64,000 nucleotides of DNA. Origin: Gliomastix tumulicola. Taxonomy: Eukaryota > Ascomycota > Sordariomycetes > Hypocreales > Bionectriaceae. The translations under genes and the position numbers were made by a program. Every line of letters starts with the position of its first letter. Position 1 is the stretch's first letter. Below are positions 8,994 to 19,608 of this stretch, one piece after another. Location: the NCBI GenBank assembly GCA_001599755.1, contig BCHX01000002.1:5004330-5068329 (forward strand), given 5' to 3'. The notes under the pieces were generated by a model. The model did not search any database, was not told the DNA's origin, and saw only the letters and a list, made by a program, of their open reading frames with translations.

Positions 8994-10460
8994 TCAAGCG
9001 CTGCCGCTCGGCTGTCCCGAGATATGGCTGTAGCTAGGCAGTAAGCCAGGCTCAGCCAACTCGGGACCCAAGATCCGCAACGGCGCACCACATTTGACTA
9101 TTGAATTCCGAAAATGAATCGTCACATCAAGCCGATACGTCCGCGAAACCAAGCAAGAGTGAAATGTCGGAAGGAAAGTCTTCTTTGACGTCGGCAGACG
9201 GAGCGGTATCTCAATGCTCGAAGTGTAGAGGTCAAGCAAAGACCGGGAACCATCTGATGCTCCGTCTTCCGGCCGCGAGTTTCGGTGTCTGGACCAGTCC
9301 TGTGGTGGAGGCGTGGTCTCTTCGAGCGGCGTGCTGATTGTGAAGACCTGGCCCTGGTCGCCAACCGCCGGGAAGTCGCTGTGTGGCTTCTGGTCGTACC
9401 ACGTATAGCAGCGAATCTTGGCCGTGATCTTCCTTATGAGATCTGCCGGGGGTACTGCTTGCGCATGGCAAAACAGACCGACTCGCATCGTGGCTTGGGA
9501 TTCCCGGTCGTCGCGGCCGAGGTTCATCGAAACAGGAGACAGGGTCGCGGTTATATCGTTTCGTTGGGCAACACTGGATCCCCGTCTGCTACTCTGGTCG
9601 TCTAGACTTCGCCGGATATCATCGTCAACAGCATCAAGGCCCGCCTCTCCCACTTCCACGGACGACGGGATAACACGCACGAGTCTCTTTGCCTCCATCG
9701 TGGGGGTGTCTATCGGCCACTTCTGGTGGGATTTTGTGATGATAGCTCGGACATGGTACTGAATCTCGACGTTATCGGGCGACATGTCGGTCTTCTTCCA
9801 GCCCCCTGTCGACGGAGGTAGACGTAGATGGTAGTCCAGCAGACGATCTGAGTCCACTTCGTGCAAACATGACCGCGATGGGAGCTGATAGGGAACCACG
9901 AAGTGAAACGGGATCCGCTCCGTCTTTCCAGCTTGCAGCGTTCCCGGGGTATCCAGCTGCCCCGGCGGGAGTGGCATATCCAACTCCAGAAATTTGTGTG
10001 TTACCCGGCTCGTCACAGTGCCGTCGCCGCTCAGCACTCGCGCATGGCCGGTTAGCTGGATCTGGATCGACATGTATCTGATGGACGTGCTCGGTTTGAT
10101 GACGACCTCTCCGCTGATCGAGGAGCCGGAGTTGTACACCCGAGATTCGTCGTGATCGTGCAGGACGAGCTTGAGTCCCAGGCTCCGGTATGCCTCTTTG
10201 ATATGACAGTTGATGAATTTGAGACCCAGAACGTCTGCCTCGACCGTTTTCTCCATCCCAGGCCCGGAGACGGCGCTGTATGGGTTGATAGACTCGTCCG
10301 CCTCAGACATCCAGTCCGACATAATCATAGGCATGGACGATGGCGGGAGTGTCGGTGTGTCAGGTGCCAGAAGCACACGATGATTTTCACGGAACATGAT
10401 TACAACAGGGAAGACACGGGACGATCTTGGAGCGCACAGACAATATATTTGAACGAACAT
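8994..10460 (-). CDS. Arrestin-like (ART/alpha-arrestin) protein
   Basis: Single exon, 488 aa from the ATG at 10460; a second Met at 10397 (residue 22) is an equally possible start. An arrestin N-terminal beta-sandwich begins near residue 93: LVLHDHDESRVYNSGSSISG, then GEVVIKPS and the basic/hydrophobic strands of arrestin N domains. A C-domain-like half follows after a Ser/Asp-rich insert (about 290-330), with strands up to about 460. The family links ubiquitin ligases to plasma-membrane permeases to drive their endocytosis in response to nutrients. No PPxY motif is evident; a PSYSH string near the C-terminus is the closest. Two transporters lie beside it, but functional linkage is only positional. 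Confidence 0.8.
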   Translation of the reverse strand: MFVQIYCLCAPRSSRVFPVVIMFRENHRVLLAPDTPTLPPSSMPMIMSDWMSEADESINPYSAVSGPGMEKTVEADVLGLKFINCHIKEAYRSLGLKLVLHDHDESRVYNSGSSISGEVVIKPSTSIRYMSIQIQLTGHARVLSGDGTVTSRVTHKFLELDMPLPPGQLDTPGTLQAGKTERIPFHFVVPYQLPSRSCLHEVDSDRLLDYHLRLPPSTGGWKKTDMSPDNVEIQYHVRAIITKSHQKWPIDTPTMEAKRLVRVIPSSVEVGEAGLDAVDDDIRRSLDDQSSRRGSSVAQRNDITATLSPVSMNLGRDDRESQATMRVGLFCHAQAVPPADLIRKITAKIRCYTWYDQKPHSDFPAVGDQGQVFTISTPLEETTPPPQDWSRHRNSRPEDGASDGSRSLLDLYTSSIEIPLRLPTSKKTFLPTFHSCLVSRTYRLDVTIHFRNSIVKCGAPLRILGPELAEPGLLPSYSHISGQPSGSA

Positions 10461-11045
10461 TAAATACGAGATGCACAGCGCGCCCGAGATCGCACCACGT
10501 CACGCCATCCATTGGTCATAAGCACAGGCTGCACAGTGTCGAGCGCGCCCTGCGAATCGCACGTGGGCCGTGGGCCCGGGAGAGACCCGGGCGCCCTCTG
10601 GTGACAAGCTGGACACGTTCGCCGAGCATCGGTCCCGGGCCGCGGGTATTTACGTAAGAACTGGAAATTTTCATCAAAGATTTTGACGGGTCATTTCCAC
10701 TGGAAGGGATTTCTGGAATGAAAGAAGTGTTCGAGAATCATGATACCCAGAGCTGATCAGATGAGGCCTGAGCTTACGTCCTCGGAGAGGAAAGGGGGTT
10801 GCTTAAGGGTCATTGAGTCGGATTAAAGTACGTGCCAAATACCCTAGCTAGAGACACGATATACGATCCTCCCGGTCGGCGAATATCGACCAGCCCGTGG
10901 TAACCGTACCCGCCCGCATCCATCCAGTACAGACCCTCGGTCTTGACTCATGCGTCCGTTCCCATCTCCTAGACCAGCGCACGTGGTTGGAGAAAAACTT
11001 GAGCCACATACACACAAAAATCGTATGGTTCTATAGCTCAAGTAT
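10461..11045. other. Intergenic upstream of arrestin gene
   Basis: 585 nt between the arrestin start and the 3' end of the sugar-type transporter. GC-rich near 10560-10640, A/T-richer beyond. One near-match (GCGCCCTCT, 10589-10597) to the element of the 6.2-kb promoter. No gene seen. Confidence 0.45.
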
Positions 11046-12936
11046 TTATTCGACCGCGTGCAACGCCACGTGCTGCTGCCTGCGCTTGACAGCGACGCTC
11101 TCCTTGCGTGGATTCTCAGCCTCGAATACGACATCTAGCTCCTCGAGCGTGAGCCCCTTGGTCTCGACAAAGAAGTAGTACATGAACACGGCCTGGAACG
11201 AGTCCCAGCAGACAAAGAAGACATAGAACCAGTATCCGATCTGCCAAGCCACAACTGTCAGACTGTATTTCACAGAGACACCGCGGAGGAAAAAAAAAAC
11301 TCACATTCGAAAGAGCAATAGGACCGACAAACGTGTTCAAGAACCCAGCAGCCCCGTTGGTAATCTTGTACGTCCCCATCGCCTTGGCCCGCATCTTGGT
11401 GCTCACCACCTCGGCCGGGTAGATGGGCTGCATGGGCGTGTATCCCGCCGCGAAGATGGCCCCAAAGAGGAAGATGAAGACGATGCACACGGTCGGCGCT
11501 GTCCGATTATCGTATTCGACGAAGCCCGCCGCGGCGCCCGCGACGACGGCGAGGCAGACGACCATGCCGACCGTCGCGCCGATGAGCATCTTCCGGCGGC
11601 CGACCTTGTCGTGGAGGCGGGAGCCCGTCGCGGAGAAGACCCATCCGGTGACGGAGTAGATGATGTTGAGGATGAGCTGGAGGTTCGTGTCGGTGACGCC
11701 GATGTTGAGGAGCATGATGGGGAGGTAGTACGAGATGATGCTGGGGGGGTTGTTAGCATTGCTCTGGTCCACGCGCGTCAGGGAGAGGGCCTACTTGTTC
11801 CCGCTGAACTGGCCAAACCAGGCAAACGTCATGTTCAGCATGATTCTGTAGCGACTCGCCCGAGACTCGAATAGCACACGCAGGTCGAAGAGGTCCTTCC
11901 ATGTGGGAAGCGGTTGGCCGTGCAGGGCGTCGAGGGCCTCGCCCATCTGCAGGGCGACGAGAGGGTGAGACTCGTCGCCGTTGGCATGATACTTGACGAA
12001 GAAGTCTCTGGCCTCGTCATGCCGGTCCTGGGCGATGAGCCTGGCAGACATGTTAGCGAAAACACTTCTGGAAGGAGGGGGGGGTTCACCATCTCGGAGA
12101 CTCAGGCAAAAGCCATGCGAAAATGGCAAAGATGCCCGGGCACACCATCTGCAGCCACAGCGGGATCCTCCAGTCCTTATCATTGCTATCGCCGAGATAC
12201 TTGTGGCTTGCATACACGGCCGACGTTGCGAGGATGGAACCCTATCCCGCATCAGCCACATCCCACGAACACAGACAGGAGACCGACTCACCACGTGGTA
12301 GAACGTGTTGTACAGTCCAGCGAGAGTTCCGCGGTAGTCGGCCGGCGAAATCTCAACCAGATACAGCGGCGCAGCCACAGTCGCCCACGAGACGAAGAAC
12401 GCCATGACGAAGCGGCTGCCGATAAACATGGGCACGCTCGTCGACAGCGCATTGATGATGGTGCCCGCGCAGATGCCCACGCAGCCAAACCACATATGGC
12501 GCTTCCGGCCGTACCAGTCAGCCATCCAGACGAAAAGGGCACCACTCATTAGACCGATCTACAAGCACCAGCCAGCCAGTCAGTCAGTCAGCCCGTTTTC
12601 CAAATCCAGACACAGTCGTGAGTCACGAGGGGTGAGTGAACACACACAGCCACCGAAGAAAAGTCAGACCTGAAAGATGGAGAAGATGATGCCCGTGCTC
12701 GCGTTCCCCTTTTGGGGCAGGCCAAAGTACGAGGTGTAGTTGGGCAGCGCGTTGATGGAGCCCATGCAGGCGCTGTCGAAGCCGCTCATGGTCGAGCACA
12801 GGAAGCACAGGCCGGCGATGGCGTAGAGCTGGAGGTAGCCGCGGCCTCGGGGATCGGGCTTGTGGCTCGTCATGATGGCGGCGTACGTCTCAGCCCCGGG
12901 CTTGGAGGGGGCTGCTGTATCCTCATCATGGGCCAT
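11046..12936 (-). CDS. MFS sugar/lactose-permease-type transporter
   Basis: Six exons rebuilt in frame (12936-12670, 12558-12292, 12241-12090, 12040-11795, 11740-11305, 11240-11046), 520 aa, about 12 membrane helices. Sugar-porter signatures: GRKRHMWFGC after helix 2, PESPRWLI at the end of helix 6 (created across the exon 3/4 junction), a second-half DKVGRRKM loop and the C-terminal FFVETKGLTLEELD. The FETKG-type ending and PESPRW are diagnostic for fungal hexose/disaccharide/lactose permease families. Plasma-membrane uptake of a sugar or related polyol/acid is expected; the substrate is unknown. Divergent from the DHA2 transporter across 682 bp. Confidence 0.9.
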
Positions 12937-13618
12937 GGCTGCAGGTTTACGTGGACGACGAAGGTAGGCGTTACTTGTCAAGCGATTCAAGTCAATAGTA
13001 TCTGGACAGAGAATCAAGAGCAGAGCATCGCGGGCAGAGACACTCACACCCTTCCCCGTTTGAGGGGTTGCCCTTCCCCTCCCCAAAGTGAGGAGGCATG
13101 GTCACATTAACCGCTTATCTCCTGTCTATCGCCTCTCATCCATGCCCTCTATCGACAGCGAGTTTACCGCCTCTGATCGCTCTCTGCGGGGAAGCGCGAG
13201 ACCCTTGTCGTTTCCTCGTCGGAGATCGACATCTGACAAGACCCGTGCCGGATTGCCGTCCGGGACTTTGGGGGACGGGCTAAGGGTAAGACAGAATAAG
13301 ATGAGCAGGACAGTGTCTCAGAGTAAGGAGCCACGTACGAGTTATTCTGTCTCACCCTCAGCACAGGCGGCTCATTTGAAATTAGGGCCGGTTTATCTCC
13401 CCCCGAATGACTCAACTCGCCGGAAACTACGCTGAGCTTTGACGATGTTTTCATCCATCGCCCTGTGGAATTCCAAATTCTTCAATTTCGCAGACGAGGC
13501 TTCGCAGCCGCAGGGCTTGATCAGTCGCTAATATTTAAGATGTAGCAACCTCACTCGACAGTCTCTCGCACAAACCCAACTATCGTCACTCATTCACCTC
13601 TTCAGAGAACCCGGCAGC
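12937..13618. promoter_or_regulatory. Divergent promoter region between two MFS transporters
   Basis: 682 nt upstream of both transporter genes. Contains CCCCT/AGGGG-type strings (for example CCCTTCCCCTCCCC around 13069-13084), which can serve as stress-response elements. No open frame of interest. Confidence 0.4.
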
Positions 13619-15395
13619 ATGTCTTCGCCGCCATCAAAACCGCCCTCGCGCGCGGCTTCACCCACCCAGCCTGACCCTGGAGACGACCAAGCAGAGGCCC
13701 AGATACCGCCGCCGCGGCCGCCGCCGCCACAGCCCGAGCATCTCGAAGGCGTCACTCTCCTTCTCGTGACTGTCGGCCTCGCCCTGGCCTCTTTTTGCAT
13801 GGGCCTCGACCGCTCCATCCTCGCGACGGCGATCCCCAAGATCACGAGCGAGTTCAACTCGATCGACGACGTCGCGTGGTACGGCTCGGCGTATCTGCTC
13901 ACTACTTGTGCATTCCAGCTGCCCTTTGGCAAGCTCTATGCCGAGTTCACTGCTAAATGGGTCTTCATCGCTGCCCTCGCCATCTTCGAGATCGGCTCGA
14001 TCGTTGCCGCCGCAGCACCGAGTTCAGTCGCCCTCATCGTCGGACGCGCGATCCAAGGTGTTGGCTGTGCGGGCGCCATGACAGGCGGCATGACGATCCT
14101 CGCCCTGGCCCTCCCCGTGCACAAACGCCCTGCTTTCGGTGGCATCCTCGCCGGCGTCTCGGGCATCTCGCAGATCGTCGCCCCGGCCCTGGGAGGCGTC
14201 CTCACGCAGCGCGCGACTTGGCGCTGGTGCTTCTGGATCAACCTGCCCCTCGGCGGCATCACCGTCCTCGTCGTCCTCTTCCTCGTGAAGCTCCCGCCCA
14301 GGCCCAAATCCACAGCCCTCACCGACCCGGCCGGCTTCGTCCGCAAGCTCGACCCCGTCGGCACCGCGCTGCTGATCCCCGCCCTCGTGTCTCTCCTGCT
14401 CTCCCTCCAATGGGGCGGCTTCACCTACGCCTGGGGCAACTGGCGCGTCATCCTGTGCTTCGTGCTCTTCGGCGTGCTGATCCTCGTGTGGCTCTTCCTG
14501 CAGCACCGCGAAGGTGACGCCGCGACGCTGCCGCTGAGGATCGCGCGGCAGCGGTCCATCGCGGCGGGGATGCTCTTCCTGCTGTGCGCGACGGGCTCGC
14601 TGTTCGTCGTCGTGTACTACGTGCCCATCTGGTTCCAGTCTGTGCGGCGTCTGTCGGCGGAGGACTCGGGTGTGAACTTCCTGGCGGCCATGGCGGCCAT
14701 GACTGTTTCTGTCATCAGCGGTGGTGTTCTGGCGACCAAGTCGGGATACTATGTGCCGCAGATGATTGTCAGCACTGTTCTCACGTCTGTGGCTGCTGGT
14801 CTGATCTACCGATATGACGCAGACACTTCAACTGCATACTGGTAAGTCGTCTTCGACGTTCTTTGAATGGCCAGAGTACTTAATTACACAATGCAGGGCC
14901 GGCACTCTCGTCATGTTCGGTTTCGGCACCGGCCTGGGTATTACGATGCCTCTCACCGCTTCCCAGGTCGTCCTCCAGGGAAGCGACATCCCCATCGGCA
15001 TCTCCGTTCTCAACCTCGTCCAGACCCTTGGAGGCGCCGTCTTCCTCGCCGTCGGGCAGAACCTCTTCCAGGCGGAGCTGCTCCGGTCTCTGCCTTCGTC
15101 TGCGCCTGAGGTTGACCCCAATGTTGTTATCGACACTGGCGTGACGGATCTCGGACGGGTCATCAAAGACAGGTACGGGTCGGGGGCGTTGGATGGCGTT
15201 CTTGTTGCGTACAACAATGCGCTCCAGGACTGCTTCCTCGTGTGTATCGTGCTGTCCTGCCTGACCGTCATCGGCACCGCCTTTATGGAATGGAAGAACG
15301 TCAAGGTCGAGAGCGCAAAGCTGGCGGAGAAGAGACGGGCGGAAGTCGAGGCTGCCAAAGGCGAGCAGGCAGGAGAAAAGCCCCAGTCGGTGTAG
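13619..15395 (+). CDS. MFS multidrug/efflux transporter, DHA2 family (14 TM)
   Basis: Two exons (13619-14841, 14897-15395), 573 aa; the junction restores a Trp codon. A Pro-rich cytosolic N-terminus (1-40) is followed by helix 1 with FCMGLDRSILATAIPKI, the classical DHA2 motif D1-type LDxTIV/LDRSIL. Next come WYGSAYLLTTCAFQLPFGKLY, motif A-like GKLYAEF, the antiporter motif C region GVSGISQIVAPALGG, and WRWCFWINLPLGG, typical of fungal toxin/drug efflux pumps of azole-resistance or aflatoxin-pump type. Proton-driven export across the plasma or vesicle membrane. No biosynthetic core gene is in the window, so a role in metabolite export is not supported here. Confidence 0.93.
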
Positions 15396-17708
15396 CCGGC
15401 TCGGAGACCTGAGCCGCTGTGTTTTCATTTCGATTCTGCTTTATAGCGCGTATTTAGACTTGCCTCACGACAGTGAGATGACATTTTGCGGTTAATATAA
15501 TCCATCAGCAGCTAAGGGTTATCGAGTTGCGTTTCAAGGATAGATGCTTGATAAAACCATCGACAGCGAACCCTAAGAGATTATCAACCTGAACCGCTTT
15601 TTAATCAATCCAGGCTGAGCCGTTCGTCCAGACAAACCAAGCTTCTTGATACAATTTGTCTGTCACGCTGTCAGTTCGATTCGGGGCGTCACAACAATCA
15701 AAAACAACAACAGGTCTTACTTCCTGTTCGCCACGTCGACTTCCAGCATATCTGTACACTCCCATTAAACTCACGAATCAGAAAACTGCCGAATTCGTGT
15801 GGCAAGTAAAACCGGTTGGCAAGTCCCGAGTGCCACGCCACTGAGACCCTCCTGCGCCGCCCGGAATGTTACCATGCGCGCGGCTCGGTGTTTCGATGCA
15901 CTGGGGAACTGGGGACTGATAGAGTCGACAAACAACATACGCCGTCTGGTTGAAACCGAATCCTCTGTATCCAGTCCGCCGGGTTGCATCTAAAATGTGT
16001 TCAGCAAAGCATTCGGTGCAAGTTCGTCGTCGACGAGAGCCGCATAAACAAGATGGCCGACGCTGTTTGAAGCCGGCCCCATAAGCTCCCTCAGCCGTCA
16101 GCTCGTCTACATTCGGAACTCCCCCAGGCCATTATCCCACCGAACCCCAAACCAACGTGTCAAAACGGAGGAACCCGTACGGCACGACTGTTTCAACAAG
16201 GCAAAGCGACAAACCCATCTCCTCATGAAACAACACACCATCAACGGCGAAGGCGGCACCTGAAAGAAAAGAAGAAGAAAAACACAAACACACGACTCAT
16301 GAATTCTTTATAGCCCGTGCTTGCTTCAATACTGCGCAGGGGTCTTCTTTAATAATCGCCGACCCAGATCGGGGCATAAGCGGCGAAACGGGGTTGGGCG
16401 TGCCCAAATCCCGGCCCCTTTAATCTCACGGCCTCATTTCCAGCCGGTCTTGTCCGCGTGAAAGTCCCCCAAATATTAGCCTTCTTGCAGACACAGTCGT
16501 ACTCTCTCTCAGTCATTGATTCCATACCACTCAGTCATGCGTTAGTTGTTGATGATGCTGCTGCTGCTGTCACACACCCGCGAACTGTCTGTCCTCTCCG
16601 TCTCCTCGCGGTTAGACCCAGAGCAAGTGGGAAGGAAGCAAGCCAGCGCGAGCCAAGGGATCACCATCCGTCGATAGCGCTGCTAGCTCGGAATTCAGAG
16701 GCCAAGCCAACGCCCACTGGGGGAAGAAGCACGGGGAGGGGGAGAACCCATGCCCTGTTTGTCGCTCGTACGCGCGCCCAATCACCGGCAAGCCAGCCGA
16801 ACAGCCCCCAAGCGAGCAGCCAAGAGGGACACTGTACAATGTATGAGAGAGGCACTAATTAACATCCAGAAGAGCACCTAGCGCGGGCTGTCACCACGCG
16901 GCCGTAATGGTGTGCAGCCAGCCCGCTTCTCCCACCGCACACACCTGCGGTTTATGCGCTCAATATGCACGGCCGGGGCGAGGGATTGTGCCACGCGCAG
17001 CTCCTCCTCCTGATGACCAAGAACGCGATGGCTCTAGATGATGTCTGTTTCAGCACCTGTCTCAACAGAGAGACATTCTTCATTGTAGTACTAGGTAGTG
17101 ACTTGTAGGGCTGATTTGCCCGTGCTGACGACTGGGGGAGATTTGGGAAAAAACGGTGCAGGTCAGAGCTAGGAGAATAGCGAAATTGAAATTGGCCAGG
17201 GACCATCCCCAGCTGTCATCCATCTCCTTGGTTCTTTGCTCGTATCCTTGCAGCGTCGCGTCTGTTCGTCTAGCTGAGGGCCTGCACTAATAAAAGGGCC
17301 AGTACTACGCTCCTGTTTCAACTGCGACTGACGCCCTCATTCTGGCACCCGCTTAGTCTGATCGGATCCCTGCCAGGATCAAGGCCTGCATGATATGATC
17401 CTACGGTGCAGCCGGTAAGCCAGCAGGGTCTGGACCTCTGTACCCCCTACCTGTCCTTGTGTCCAACTCCCCAGCAGACACCAAGTACCAGAGACTTCGC
17501 GCCGCATGAACAAGAGCAGGCCCCATGGCATGGCATTCAGTACCTGATGATTCCACACCAACTCACCAGCACCCGATATTACTACATGCAAGAACCGTCG
17601 ACTTTCCTCTTCTTTTCTCGGTCCATTTTCCCCTTCTCCCCCTTCACTCCTCCTCCTCCTCCTGCCGAAGTGAAGATCGTCACAGCAGCTTGTCACCATC
17701 ATGCCTGC
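15396..17708. other. Long intergenic region
   Basis: 2.3 kb with no convincing gene on either strand; open frames such as 16458-16862 lack motifs and have arginine/serine-rich, shadow-like composition. Contains a short CTG run (16557-16568), and a C/T-rich leader just before the next gene (17600-17680), probably its 5' UTR. Confidence 0.5.
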
Positions 17709-19059
17709 ATGATGCGTGTCCCATTCGGAGCTGTCCTGCTAACGCTCCAGCTGTGGCTTGCCTTTGCCCTCGCGCAGAGCTCAAATTCAGACATAGCGTC
17801 ATGTTACGTGAGTACTCACTTCACAGTGATTCACCCAATTGAAGGAGAACAGACACTGATAAGATACACAGACGCACTGCCGTGATAAGATCCAGGACTC
17901 GGTCGACGGGTGGGGGTGCTCCGGCAACCAGGAGTGCAACTGTCGCACAGATGGCTATCTCGAGCGGCTGGGCTGCTGCATCAAAGACCGCTGTGACACG
18001 CCGGCGGCCGCCACCTTCCAGATCCCGTGCAGCCCGGACGACGAGGCCAGGTCGATCTGGTATGCACCGGCGTCATGCGCGGCGTCGTCCAGCGAGTCCA
18101 CGGCGTCGAGCACAGCCACGGGGCGAGTCGGCGTGAACGCCGTCACATCTAGTGCTTCTTCTTCCTCAGAGGCCACAACCACCACTACCACCACCACATC
18201 CGACGCCTCCTCACCTTCCTCCACCACCACCGACTCCTCCTCCTCAGCCCCGACATCCTCCGACGACTCCCTCTCCGCCAACGAAGCACCGGCCTCCTCC
18301 TCCTCCTCAAAGGGCTCCTCCGACAACAGCCTCGCCCTTGGCCTGGGTCTAGGCCTCGGCATCCCCCTCACCCTCGCCGTCACCGGCCTCCTCGCCTTCC
18401 TCTTCTACCGCGCCCGCCAGCGCCGCCGCGCCGCCGAGGCCGCCTCGGGTGGCTCCTCGTCCAGCGGCGACCGGGCCAGCAAGCTCGACCCGCGCAGCGA
18501 CGCCAAGATGAACCCCTTCGCGTCCCCCGAACCCCCCGTCTACGAGCTCTCGTCCGCGCCCCAGGCCAACGCCGAACCCCTGCCGCCCAACGAGCTGCCC
18601 ACGCAGGCCGACGACGCCATGGACGCCATCCCCGTCTCGTCCGAGTACCCGGGCGGCGGGCAGCACAGCAGGAGCACCAGCGGCGCGGGGAGCGAGATGA
18701 CGGACAGCAGACGGAGTCGCGCCGGCGGCGGCGGCGGCGCCCGGCACTCGTCTGATACGCAGCCTACTACCGCTGGCCCGCGCACCTGGGACTCGCGCAG
18801 CACCCTCGTATCCATGGTGACGTCCGCCTATGCTGCTGGTGGTGCTGGTGCTGGTGCTGGTGCTGGTAGTTCTAATGCTGGCAACCCCCCCGACAGACGG
18901 CAGAGCAGCAGGCCGTCCCGCAGCGTCCGGAGCATACCCTCCCGGAGCGTCCGCAGCATGACCTCGGAGATGCTCATGAGGGAACTGCCCGATCTGCCGC
19001 CGAGCGCGAGGCAGGGGGCCCGGAGTCCCGAGATCAAAACCATCAGCGAGCTTCCCTGA
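17709..19059 (+). CDS. CFEM-like cysteine-rich, Ser/Thr-stalk, single-pass membrane protein
   Basis: Two exons (17709-17807, 17872-19059), 428 aa. Signal peptide (1-23, LLTLQLWLAFALA), then about 75 residues with nine or ten Cys in the order C-x3-C-x12-C-x5-C-x-C-x10-CC-x4-C. This resembles CFEM or related fungal extracellular modules without an exact match to the CFEM consensus. A Ser/Thr-rich, probably O-glycosylated stalk (about 125-185) leads to one membrane helix (about 187-212, a GLGLGLG start, stop-transfer RARQRRR) and a disordered Ser/Gly-rich cytosolic tail with a (Gly-Ala) repeat. The layout of sensor-type or receptor-like surface proteins. Which ligand it binds (haem, wall polymer) is unknown. 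Confidence 0.8.
18836..18871 (+). repeat. GGTGCT-type coding microsatellite
   Basis: Tandem (GGTGCT)n encoding a Gly-Ala run in the cytosolic tail of the CFEM-like protein; expected to vary in length among strains. Confidence 0.7.
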
Positions 19060-19608
19060 GCAAAGGGGGAGGATAATAGATTTTTTTCATCAGAGATAGA
19101 TAGATACACTTGTTTTTGTCATGAGCTATGAAAGGGCACACACACACATCCTGGGCGGCACAGAGGGATCTACACAGAAAGGGACATTTTCATAACCGGT
19201 CACATTGTATTTTACAGTCACTTGGCGGCGCCATCTTTCATTTTCAATTATACTGGGATCATCACTGCATGCACAATTTCTGAGGCCTTGTGAAGAGAGT
19301 AAGTAGATGTGCGTATTAGCGACAGTCATGTGCTGTATGTAAAACGAAGGAGTAACGATATATATCACCCGCTGGCCTCCCAAACCGAAAGGCATCCAAA
19401 AATCCTCATTGTATCCCGCTCGTTCTCTGACGCCGTCCCAGAGCCTCGTCCGCTCGTATCCAAGATCTGTGTATCCCACAGTATCATACTGTCCAGTCCC
19501 AATCCAACCTCCGTATGCAAACGCTGTAGGTTTCCATTAAAAACCTTTGAAGAAAACGAATGATATGTATAGAAAAGAAAAGAAAAAAACCGTATGTACG
19601 CAGTGGTC
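19060..19608. other. Intergenic between convergent genes
   Basis: 549 nt of mostly A/T-rich 3' UTR sequence with a short (AC)n at 19139-19147. No gene seen. Confidence 0.5.

Noticed and set aside
14024..14506. Open frame on the minus strand opposite the DHA2 transporter
   Set aside because: Composition is that of a reverse shadow (Asp/Glu/Gly/Arg-rich); the transporter frame explains the region.
15676..15700. GTTCGATTC resembling a tRNA T-loop
   Set aside because: The string (CAGTTCGATTCGGGG) has no pairing T-stem and no A-box, D-arm or anticodon arm upstream.
1..19060. Secondary-metabolite biosynthetic cluster
   Set aside because: Reductases, a transcription factor and transporters are present, but no polyketide synthase, NRPS, terpene cyclase or other core enzyme; a catabolic locus explains the central genes better.
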